Shown piece by piece: positions 57,078-64,000 of a DNA stretch of 64,000 nucleotides. The DNA comes from Marinobacter salinexigens (GTDB taxonomy: Bacteria; Pseudomonadota; Gammaproteobacteria; Pseudomonadales; Oleiphilaceae), in assembly GCF_008370345.1 (NCBI RefSeq), contig NZ_VTUU01000012.1, positions 1-64,000 of the forward strand. Reading direction: 5' to 3'. Below the pieces are notes generated by a model. The model ran no database searches and was not told where the DNA came from. It saw only the letters and a program-made list of their open reading frames with translations. The stretch's first letter is position 1. Every line of letters begins with the position of its first letter. A program made the translations under genes and the position numbers.

Positions 57078-57734
57078 TTATTCAGAGAAGTCTTCAATCA
57101 TTGGAGGTGGAAATCCTCCCAGATCTTTCCAGCGGTTGACGATGCCGCAAAACAGATCGGCAGTTTTCTCCGCATCGTAGGCCGCTGAGTGGGCCTCTTT
57201 ATTGCTGAACGGTATGTTGGCCAGTTTGCACGCCTGGGCCAGTACGGTATGCCCGTAGGCAAGACCGGCCAGTGTGGCGGTGTCGAACGTGGAAAACGGG
57301 TGGAAAGGGTTTCGTTTGATGTCGGCCCGCATCGCGGCGGCAAACACGAAATTATGGTCGAAGGTAGCGTTATGTCCCACCAATACAGCCCGTTTGCAAT
57401 CGTGCTGCTTTACGGCCTTACGAATGGGGCTGAATATCTCGCTCAGGCCTTCGCGTTCGGGAACCGCTTCTCTTTCCGGGTCCCAGGGATCAATTCCGGT
57501 GAAGTCCAGAGCAGACTGTTCAAGGTTTGCACCCTCGAACGGATCGATCTGCTGAACGTGGGTTTCGGTCCGGCGCAGGTAGCCGTCGTCATCCATGGTC
57601 AGAAGCACTGCGGCAACTTCAAGCAGCGCATCCCGTGCAGGATTAAAACCGGCGGTTTCAACATCTACGACAACGGGCAAAAAGCCTCGGAAACGTCGGG
57701 ACATTGGATGCATATCTTGGGATTCGTCAGTCAC
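57078..57734 (-). CDS. rnt: Ribonuclease T
   Basis: A 218-residue DEDDh exonuclease that trims the 3' ends of tRNAs and other stable RNAs. Asp24 and Glu26 ([10 protein letters not shown]), an Asp in NATFDHNFV, and the final His/Asp pair ([13 protein letters not shown]) make up the active site. The rnt-pyrC-motY order on this part of the chromosome matches Pseudomonas. Confidence 0.96.
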   Translation of the reverse strand: MTDESQDMHPMSRRFRGFLPVVVDVETAGFNPARDALLEVAAVLLTMDDDGYLRRTETHVQQIDPFEGANLEQSALDFTGIDPWDPEREAVPEREGLSEIFSPIRKAVKQHDCKRAVLVGHNATFDHNFVFAAAMRADIKRNPFHPFSTFDTATLAGLAYGHTVLAQACKLANIPFSNKEAHSAAYDAEKTADLFCGIVNRWKDLGGFPPPMIEDFSE

Positions 57735-57777
57735 TCAAACTCCGGTCTTCGCCGTATATTGTCGGGGTTCGCAGGGC

Positions 57778-58809
57778 TTACGCCAGGCGCCAGTTTACTG
57801 TTTCACCAGCCTTCAGGGGTACGATGGTCCCGTCTGCCAGCGGAAGCTGCTCCGGCATAGTCCATGGATCACGCACCAGGGTGATGGTATCAGTGTTTCG
57901 TGGCAGTCCGTAGAAATCGGCGCCGTTGAAGCTAGAGAAAGCTTCCAGTTTGTCCAGGCAACCCAGCTCCTCAAAAACATCGGCATATAAGCCGATAGCT
58001 CCATAGGCAGAATAGCAGCCTGCACAGCCGCAGGCTGCTTCTTTGCGGTCTTTGGCGTGAGGTGCCGAATCGGTCCCCAGGAAGAAGCGTTTATCGCCAC
58101 TGGCTACAACATCACGCAGTGCCAGTTGATGGCGGTTGCGCTTGAGGATCGGCAAACAGTAGAGGTGGGGGCGAACGCCCCCTACCAGCATGTGGTTTCG
58201 GTTGTACATCAGGTGCTGGGGCGTCAGCGTGGCAGCGAGGTTGTCGCCAGTATGCGCCTGCACGAATCTGGCTGAATCTTCAGTGGTAATGTGTTCCAGC
58301 ACAACCTTCAGGTTAGGGAATGCCTCGAGTGTCGGCGCCAGCACCTTCTCCAGGAAAATCTTTTCGCGATCAAAGATATCAATCTCGGCGTAAGTCACTT
58401 CCCCGTGAACCAGCAGCAGCATGCCACACTCTGCCATGGCTTCCAGAACCGGGTAGATATTGCGGATATCTTTGACGCCGGAGGCGGAGTTGGTCGTCGC
58501 GCCAGCAGGATAGAGCTTGGCTGCGACGACACCGGCTGATTTTGCTTCGCGAATGTCATCTGCGGTTGTGGTTTCAGTCAGATACAGCGTCATCAGTGGC
58601 TGAAAACCGGTACCTTCCGCCGCGCTGAGGATTCGCTGCCTGTATGCTGCAGCCTCGTTGGCATTGGTGACCGGCGGTACCAGGTTGGGCATGATGATGG
58701 CGCGCCCGAAACAGGCTGCAGTGGCCGGGACGACGCTGGCGAGGATATCGCCGTCGCGAACGTGCAGATGCCAGTCGTCCGGTCGGGTAAGCGTGATCTG
58801 ATCAGTCAT
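57778..58809 (-). CDS. pyrC: Dihydroorotase (PyrC, class II)
   Basis: A 343-residue zinc hydrolase of pyrimidine synthesis, of the E. coli-type homodimeric class. His14-x-His16 ([11 protein letters not shown]) opens the enzyme; the carboxylated Lys ([13 protein letters not shown]), the later His residues ([16 protein letters not shown]) and Asp in [10 protein letters not shown] complete the site. The start at 58809 gives [14 protein letters not shown]; the frame is open further upstream. Lies between rnt (same strand) and the divergent motY. Confidence 0.97.
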   Translation of the reverse strand: MTDQITLTRPDDWHLHVRDGDILASVVPATAACFGRAIIMPNLVPPVTNANEAAAYRQRILSAAEGTGFQPLMTLYLTETTTADDIREAKSAGVVAAKLYPAGATTNSASGVKDIRNIYPVLEAMAECGMLLLVHGEVTYAEIDIFDREKIFLEKVLAPTLEAFPNLKVVLEHITTEDSARFVQAHTGDNLAATLTPQHLMYNRNHMLVGGVRPHLYCLPILKRNRHQLALRDVVASGDKRFFLGTDSAPHAKDRKEAACGCAGCYSAYGAIGLYADVFEELGCLDKLEAFSSFNGADFYGLPRNTDTITLVRDPWTMPEQLPLADGTIVPLKAGETVNWRLA

Positions 58810-58983
58810 TGGGTATGTTCCGCGAATCCTGTGTGGGGCCTGCTCAGGCACTTGCCCCGGAAATTTTGCGGATTATACCAGAAGGCGAAACGGTTTGTTT
58901 TTGTATCCGGCCCTAAAGGTGGAAGGACTTCGGCCGTTAAACCGGGTAACGATGAAATCTCGGAAAAACGACGGAAACTGCTG

Positions 58984-59901
58984 ATGGCACGCCGTATTCA
59001 AAAAAACCGATCACTTCTGCTTGGAGCACTTCCTCTAAGTTTAGCTGTGTCTTTGCCAACCCTTGGAGCTACGTATGGGGCAGGCATTGAGAACAGCCAG
59101 TGGTATCTCACGGAGTCGGTCTTTGAATGCTCTCTGGTGCATGAGGTGCCTGGGTACGGCAAGGCAGTATTCCGGCACCGCGCCGGAGAAAGCCTGACGT
59201 TTTTCCTGGAATCAGCTTCACCCCTGATGAAGCCCGGCCGGGGTATGCTGATAGTGGAAGCTCCGGCCTGGCGGCCCGGTGTGGCTCCGACACCCGTCGG
59301 GACGGTGGATGTTTCCGATAGCAATCGCCCGGTGTCCCTCAATGCCCGGCAATCGCGGCAACTGGTGCAGGGTCTGCTTGAAGGCATGAGGCCAACCGTG
59401 ACCCGTGAATCCTGGTACAACGGTCAGCCGGTCAGAGTGCAGGTGTCCAATGTGAACTTTGGTGGCCAGTTCCGGCAGTACCAGACCTGCTCCGGGAATC
59501 TGTTGCCAGTCAATTACGATCAGATCCAGAGATCCCGGATACCGTTCACCAGTGGCGGTGCGAGCCTGTCGAGTTCCGATCGCCAGTTGTTGGATAACAT
59601 CGTGCGCTATGTTCAGGCCGATACCACCGTCGAGCGTATCTTCGTTGATGGGCATACCGACCGCTCTGGCAGCAGGATTGATAACCGGGCACTGTCAGAG
59701 AAACGGGCCAATGTGGTGGCGGATTACCTCAAGGCTCAGGGGATCAGCGAAGACCTGATTATTGTTCGCGCCCATGGCGACCAGTATCCTGCATCCCGCC
59801 GACCCTCCGAAAACCGCCGGACGACTATCCGCTTGCAGCGGGAAGGGGAGCGCCCCGAATTCCAGCAGGCCAATGGTTACGGTGGGGATTCAGCAGGTTG
59901 A
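58984..59901 (+). CDS. motY: Flagellar motor protein MotY-like (OmpA family)
   Basis: A 305-residue exported protein. Signal peptide from ATG 58984 (MARRIQKNRSLLLGALPLSLAV...). The N-terminal domain (IENSQWYLTESVFECSLVHEVPGYGKAVF) is the MotY-specific stator-binding module; the C-terminal OmpA domain, which holds peptidoglycan, has the FVDGHTDRSGSRIDNRALSEKRA signature. MotY forms the T-ring around polar flagellar motors. The pyrC-motY position is the same as in Pseudomonas, supporting the call. Confidence 0.9.
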   Translation: MARRIQKNRSLLLGALPLSLAVSLPTLGATYGAGIENSQWYLTESVFECSLVHEVPGYGKAVFRHRAGESLTFFLESASPLMKPGRGMLIVEAPAWRPGVAPTPVGTVDVSDSNRPVSLNARQSRQLVQGLLEGMRPTVTRESWYNGQPVRVQVSNVNFGGQFRQYQTCSGNLLPVNYDQIQRSRIPFTSGGASLSSSDRQLLDNIVRYVQADTTVERIFVDGHTDRSGSRIDNRALSEKRANVVADYLKAQGISEDLIIVRAHGDQYPASRRPSENRRTTIRLQREGERPEFQQANGYGGDSAG

Positions 59902-59934
59902 ATCAGCCGGGTCGGCCGTAAAATTCGCGGTTGC

Positions 59935-60861
59935 TCAGTAGACTGCGTTAAGCACCTCAAGATGGGCCGTCACGCTCTCAGCCAGAGCTTTCAGGTGGTA
60001 GCCACCTTCCAGGGTCGAGATGACCCGATCGTTCGAATAGTCGTGTGCAATGCTGGTGATCATCTCCGTCAGCCAGCGAAAATCCTCTGTTTCCAGATTC
60101 AGTTCCGCCATCGGGTCCAGCTTGTGGCCATCGAACCCTGCGGAGATCAGGATCACCTGAGGTTTGAAGTCCTGCAACTTTTTCACCCAGGCCGCTTCCA
60201 CGGCTTTCCGGTAATCCGCCGCTGAGCAATCGGCCTCAATGGGGGCGTTGATGATATTCGGCGCCTGCCTGTGCACGTGTGAGTGAGGATAGAAGGGGTG
60301 CTGGAAGCTGGAACACATCAGAATGCGTTCATCGCCGCCGACAATATCGACCGTGCCATTACCCTGGTGAACATCAAAATCGACTATCGCTACCCGGTCC
60401 AGATGATGGAAGTTCAGGGCCCGCATCGCCGCAAGGGCAATGTTGTTGTAGAAGCAGAAACCCATGGACTTGGCACGTTCAGCGTGGTGACCGGGGGGGC
60501 GGGCACAGACAAAGGCGTTGGTGACCTGGCTGCTCATGACCATATCCACCGCCTGGATATTGGCGCCGGCCGCCAGTCGGGCAGCTCTCAGGGTATCCGG
60601 CATCATGGCGGTATCCGGATCGGTGAATACCCGGCCCCGGGTAGGCTGCATCATGTCCAGCTGTTGAAGGTACTTCTCGGGGTGAACAGACAGCAGTTGA
60701 TCACGGGTGGCTTCCTCCGGTCGTACCCAGTCCAGGTCTTGCTCCAGATTGGTGTCTGCGATGTAGCTGAGAATGGCGCTAAGCCGTTCAGGGCATTCCG
60801 GATGCTCCGGACCCATGTTGTGCTTCATGCAGTCGTCGTGGGAAAAAAATGCCGTGGTCAT
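59935..60861 (-). CDS. Histone-deacetylase-family deacetylase
   Basis: A 308-residue arginase-fold zinc deacetylase (HDAC class II-like, acetoin-utilisation/acetylpolyamine-amidohydrolase superfamily). Key blocks: ARPPGHHAE (tandem active-site His), DFDVHQGNGT (zinc-binding Asp and His) and ISAGFDGHKLDP (second zinc Asp region), with the C-terminal LEGGYHLKALAES. The substrate may be acetyl-lysine in proteins or an acetylated polyamine. It is divergent from the PatZ-type acetyltransferase, which suggests a protein-acetylation role. Confidence 0.92.
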   Translation of the reverse strand: MTTAFFSHDDCMKHNMGPEHPECPERLSAILSYIADTNLEQDLDWVRPEEATRDQLLSVHPEKYLQQLDMMQPTRGRVFTDPDTAMMPDTLRAARLAAGANIQAVDMVMSSQVTNAFVCARPPGHHAERAKSMGFCFYNNIALAAMRALNFHHLDRVAIVDFDVHQGNGTVDIVGGDERILMCSSFQHPFYPHSHVHRQAPNIINAPIEADCSAADYRKAVEAAWVKKLQDFKPQVILISAGFDGHKLDPMAELNLETEDFRWLTEMITSIAHDYSNDRVISTLEGGYHLKALAESVTAHLEVLNAVY

Positions 60862-60971
60862 ACGCCTCTGGATGCCCTGATTCTGCTGTTATTTTCATCA
60901 ATGTTATCAGGGAAAACCGCAGGGTGCCGTGTTTCTTTCGTCTTATAGGAGTAATAGCCGTTTTACATCAA

Positions 60972-60999
60972 TTGAACTACGCCTAAGATAAGGTATACA
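60972..60999 (+). promoter_or_regulatory. Probable promoter of the patZ-like gene
   Basis: TTGAAC (60972-60977) and TATACA (60994-60999) are spaced by 16 bases, placing transcription start about 65 bases before the TTG start codon at 61070. It lies in the 208-base gap shared with the divergent deacetylase gene. Confidence 0.5.
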
Positions 61000-61069
61000 T
61001 CCATAAGTAACCTGTTTTATTAACGTAGACATATTGTAAGGCCCCGAGCGGAGCGTAAGGAGAACCTGA

Positions 61070-63814
61070 TTGAGTACCCGGTATCTGGAAAGTCTCTTCA
61101 ACCCGGATTCGATTGTTGTCATCGGGGCCTCCGAAAGGTCCGATAACCTGGGCGGGATGGTATTGCGGAACCTCCTGGGGGGCGGTTATCCCGGCAGGCT
61201 GCTGGTAATCAACCAGAATGACTACGATAACGTGCACGGGGTTCCCTGCGTCCGGAAGGTCTCGAAAATGGATTTCTCTCCGGATCTTGCCATTATCTGT
61301 ACACCACCTGATACGGTGGCTAAAACGATCAAGCGTCTCGGAGAGGCTGGGGTCCGGACTGCCATCGTGATGACTGGCGGGATGTCCCGTACTCACAGTA
61401 AAACCGGACAGCCGCTGATGTATTCGGTTCGGGAGGCTGCCAGGGAAACCGGCATTCGTGTGCTTGGTCCAAACACCATCGGCCTGATGGTGCCTGCCCG
61501 TAGTCTGAACGCCACATACGCCCACATGGGGGCGATTCCGGGGCGGGTGGCGTTTGTGGGCCAGTCCGGCACCATTGCCAGTTCGGTCATTGACTGGGCA
61601 TTTGCCCGCGGGGTGGGATTTTCCTATTTCCTGACGCTGGGTGACGGCATGGATATCGACCATGACGACCTGATCGATTACCTCGCCCAGGATACTCAGA
61701 CGCGAGCCATTTTGCTGCACATTGAGAATATTCCGAATCCCCGGCGATTCATGTCTGCGGTTCGGGTCGCCTCCAGGACCAAGCCGGTGATTGCGGTCAA
61801 ATCCGGTCGTGTTCCCGATTCCGAGTGGTTCCACCATGAATTGCCAGACGGGCTCCAGCGCAGCGATCCGATATACGACGCTATGCTTCAGCGGGCTGGT
61901 GTGTTGCGGGTAGATGGTCTGGGGCAAATGTTTGATGCGCTGGAAACTCTGACGCGTATGCGCCCGTTACGTCGGGAATCGCTGGCCATTATGGCCAACG
62001 GCGTAGGCCCCGGGGTCCTGGCGGTGGATCGCCTGGCGGATCTGGGCGGCGAGCTGGCCAGGCTCTCTGAGCCGACAATTGAGGCCCTGGCCGAACTGTT
62101 GCCACCTTATTGGACGCGCAGGAACCCGATCGACCTTAACTATGATGCCTCCCCCGAGCTTTATGCAAAGGCGATCAAGCTCCTCGCCAAGGATCCTGAA
62201 GTGGCCAACGTGCTGGTGATGTATGCGCCGAGTCTGACGGAAGACAGCATGCAGATTGCCGATGCGGTAGTACAGGCATCCAAAGGAACCCGATTGAATG
62301 TATTCACCTGCTGGTTGGGGCAGAGTACGGTGATGGATTCCCGGGAGGAATTCTACCGGGCGGGGCTGCCATCGTTCTTCAACCCGGAGAAAGCGGTGAT
62401 GGCGTTCATGCAGCATGTGAGGCACCAGCGGGTTCAGCGTCTGCTGACAGAAACACCAGAATCCTTTACCGACCACTTTGATGACCGCGCCCATACCCGC
62501 AGGGTTGTGAAGAATGCCCTGCGGTCCGGGCGTATGCACTTGTCCAATCGGGAAGCCCGGGACCTGATCCGGGATTATGGCATCACCACCATTGAAACCA
62601 TGTATTGTGACGATATGGAGGAAGTGCTGGAGGTATTCGCAGTTGAACGCCGCCCAGTGGATATCACCATTATTCACGAGCAGGCCTGCCTACCGTTCCT
62701 GGAGCTGAGTCCTACGCAGCGGCGTTACAAGGGAACCATGCAGAAACTGAACAGTGAAGCGGCGATTATGGATGCCTGTCGCTTCCTGATGGAGGAATAC
62801 CAGGAGCACTTCCCCGAGAGTGGTTTTCTGGGGTTTGGGGTTCAGAGGTCCTATCAACATGTTGGCGGTATCGAATTCAGCGTGGGGATCACCCGAGATA
62901 CACTGTTCGGCCCGTTGGTGGTCTGCGGAGCAGCCGGTGCTCAGATTAATGTGATGACGGACCGCCAGATTGCTCTGCCACCGTTGAATATGGTCCTGGC
63001 GCGCGAACTGCTTCGCCGGACCTATATGTACAAGCTGCTCAACGAACACAGTCTCAGGCCAGAGGAAGACATCCGCGCGGTTTCGGAAACCCTGGTCACC
63101 CTGTCCCAGATCGTGATCGACAATCCCGAAATCCAGGGCCTGGAGATTGCACCGCTGTTGTTCAATGACCGGGGCGCGGTGGCTGTGAATGTGGCGATCA
63201 GCCTGTCTGATAAAGCCGGCAAGCCGATTATCCAGCCGTACCCCCGTGAGCTGGAAGAGTGGATTGTGCTGCCAAAATCGGGGCGTCGGGTGATTATCCG
63301 TCCGGTACTTGCGGAGGACGAGCCGGCACACCGGGTATTCCATGAAAAGCAATCACCGGAGTCTATCCGCTATCGATTCTTCCAGTACCGAAAACACTTT
63401 TCCCGGGAAGACGTCGCGCAGATGGTGCAGATCGACTATGACCGGGAAATGGTGTTCATTGCCAACGCTCCCCGGGAGGACGGCGAGGGTGAGGAAACAC
63501 TGGGTACCGTACGTACCTGGACCGATGCCGACAACCTGCAGTGCGAGTTTGCGGTCATGGTGCATGACGATATGAAAGGCGAAGGTCTCGGGGTTGCACT
63601 GATGCAGAAAATGATCGATTACTGCCGGTCACGGGGAACGGTCGAGATGGTTGGTAACGTACTGCCGGACAACCGCCCCATGTTGCAATTGGCGGAGCAC
63701 ATCGGATTTGAGATTAAGTACAACCCGGAAGAAGAAGTGATGGATTTACGGTTGGTACTTAACGAGCCGGATAAGGAATGGAAGCGGGAGAGGTTAGGCA
63801 AGAGCGCCCACTAG
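61070..63814 (+). CDS. patZ: PatZ-type protein lysine acetyltransferase (acyl-CoA synthetase-like/GNAT fusion)
   Basis: A 914-residue protein with the layout of PatZ/YfiQ. The CoA-binding Rossmann domain (IVVIGASERSDNLGG) and succinyl-CoA-ligase-like domains are followed by an ATP-grasp-like part and a C-terminal GNAT domain at about 740-900 (VIIRPVLAEDEPAHRVF, then GEGLGVALMQKMIDYCR with the acetyl-CoA loop). At the place where ADP-forming synthetases have the SHTG phospho-histidine loop, this protein reads FHHELPDGLQRSD, consistent with loss of ligase activity. PatZ acetylates and silences acetyl-CoA synthetase. Start TTG 61070 has AAGGAG 8 bases before it. Divergent from the deacetylase gene. 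Confidence 0.93.
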   Translation: MSTRYLESLFNPDSIVVIGASERSDNLGGMVLRNLLGGGYPGRLLVINQNDYDNVHGVPCVRKVSKMDFSPDLAIICTPPDTVAKTIKRLGEAGVRTAIVMTGGMSRTHSKTGQPLMYSVREAARETGIRVLGPNTIGLMVPARSLNATYAHMGAIPGRVAFVGQSGTIASSVIDWAFARGVGFSYFLTLGDGMDIDHDDLIDYLAQDTQTRAILLHIENIPNPRRFMSAVRVASRTKPVIAVKSGRVPDSEWFHHELPDGLQRSDPIYDAMLQRAGVLRVDGLGQMFDALETLTRMRPLRRESLAIMANGVGPGVLAVDRLADLGGELARLSEPTIEALAELLPPYWTRRNPIDLNYDASPELYAKAIKLLAKDPEVANVLVMYAPSLTEDSMQIADAVVQASKGTRLNVFTCWLGQSTVMDSREEFYRAGLPSFFNPEKAVMAFMQHVRHQRVQRLLTETPESFTDHFDDRAHTRRVVKNALRSGRMHLSNREARDLIRDYGITTIETMYCDDMEEVLEVFAVERRPVDITIIHEQACLPFLELSPTQRRYKGTMQKLNSEAAIMDACRFLMEEYQEHFPESGFLGFGVQRSYQHVGGIEFSVGITRDTLFGPLVVCGAAGAQINVMTDRQIALPPLNMVLARELLRRTYMYKLLNEHSLRPEEDIRAVSETLVTLSQIVIDNPEIQGLEIAPLLFNDRGAVAVNVAISLSDKAGKPIIQPYPRELEEWIVLPKSGRRVIIRPVLAEDEPAHRVFHEKQSPESIRYRFFQYRKHFSREDVAQMVQIDYDREMVFIANAPREDGEGEETLGTVRTWTDADNLQCEFAVMVHDDMKGEGLGVALMQKMIDYCRSRGTVEMVGNVLPDNRPMLQLAEHIGFEIKYNPEEEVMDLRLVLNEPDKEWKRERLGKSAH

Positions 63815-63824
63815 GGGCGCTCTT
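63800..63824 (+). terminator. Hairpin terminator at the end of the patZ-like gene
   Basis: AAGAGCGCCC (63800-63809) pairs with GGGCGCTCTT (63815-63824); the TAG stop codon lies in the loop. There is no T-run after it, so it may end transcription weakly or protect the mRNA. Confidence 0.6.
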
Positions 63825-63850
63825 GTACGCGGGTTTCTGGCGTGCAGGTT

Positions 63851-64000
63851 TTATTCGTCAACGATGGCAGAGCGGTCTTCGCCGCCCAGAGCCTCCAGCA
63901 GGCCGGGAATCAGTCGTGACAGTTCCAGAGTCATCAGAGTGAAGGCCGCGTCGAACTTTGCCGCGGCATCGTCGGCATCCACATCGTCCAGTTGATCTTG
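63851..64000 (-). CDS. Hypothetical protein, 3' end only (cut by window end)
   Basis: A minus-strand frame is open from base 64000 to a stop codon TAA at 63853-63851. The visible 49 residues are acidic and helical (DQLDDVDADDAAAKFDAAF, then LMTLELSRLIPGLLEALGG, ending IVDE). I do not recognise the family. It converges on the acetyltransferase gene; the start lies outside the window. Confidence 0.6.
   Translation of the reverse strand, partial: QDQLDDVDADDAAAKFDAAFTLMTLELSRLIPGLLEALGGEDRSAIVDE

Noticed and set aside
60983..61927. Minus-strand open frame of 314 codons opposite the start of the acetyltransferase gene.
   Set aside because: It is a shadow of the clearly real patZ-like gene in another frame; no domain or start context supports it.

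Overview
The window looks like chromosomal DNA from a marine gammaproteobacterium, most likely Marinobacter or a close relative. The strongest clue is a 661-residue two-domain fatty acyl-CoA reductase of the Marinobacter wax-ester type (55.0-57.0 kb). The long-form DapD, the rnt-pyrC-motY neighbourhood and the gammaproteobacterial order of the core operons agree with this. Assignment is from recognition of families and gene order only; no database search was possible.

Layout. 0-6.6 kb: a type VI secretion (T6SS) cargo module, consisting of the 3' end of vgrG, a DUF4123 adaptor, a 953-residue VasX-like membrane effector, a membrane immunity candidate, a relic of a second effector tail, and a second immunity candidate. 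6.7-10.8 kb: small housekeeping and unknown genes (DUF1853, a glyoxalase-I-like protein, a degenerate Clp-like ATPase with a coupled small partner, a membrane-anchored cold-shock-domain protein, slyX). 10.8-18.0 kb, minus strand: map-glnD-dapC-yffB-like-dapD-dapE, which supplies lysine/peptidoglycan precursors and nitrogen signalling. 18.2-33.0 kb, plus strand: the canonical envelope and translation block rpsB-tsf-pyrH-frr-uppS-cdsA-dxr-rseP-bamA-skp-lpxD-fabZ-lpxA-lpxB-rnhB, ending with an initiator tRNA and a strong terminator. Several hairpins sit in its untranslated gaps, including one that encloses the lpxB start.

33-46 kb: a short lipoprotein; a minus-strand signalling operon (OmpR-type regulator, LysM-FecR periplasmic protein, CHASE2 histidine kinase); topB; bolA-yciO; an unknown gene; a chemoreceptor with a c-type heme motif in its sensor domain; an MBL-fold hydrolase; and a DUF3365 c-type heme protein. 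46-50 kb: two EamA exporters, each divergent from its own regulator (AraC, LysR), beside tRNA-Arg(CCU). 50-54.6 kb: two coupled glycosyltransferase-like genes and a pitrilysin-type protease with a small upstream partner. 55-59.9 kb: the fatty acyl-CoA reductase with a paired palindrome upstream, then rnt, pyrC and motY. 59.9-63.8 kb: a histone-deacetylase-family gene divergent from a PatZ-type lysine acetyltransferase, a possible eraser/writer pair. The window ends inside an unrecognised minus-strand gene.

No CRISPR array, insertion sequence, integrase or prophage gene was seen. The best candidates for something undescribed are the T6SS module with its displaced effector-tail relic, the Clp-like putative pseudo-ATPase with its coupled partner, the LysM-FecR/CHASE2 signalling operon, and the putative operator pair upstream of the fatty acyl-CoA reductase.
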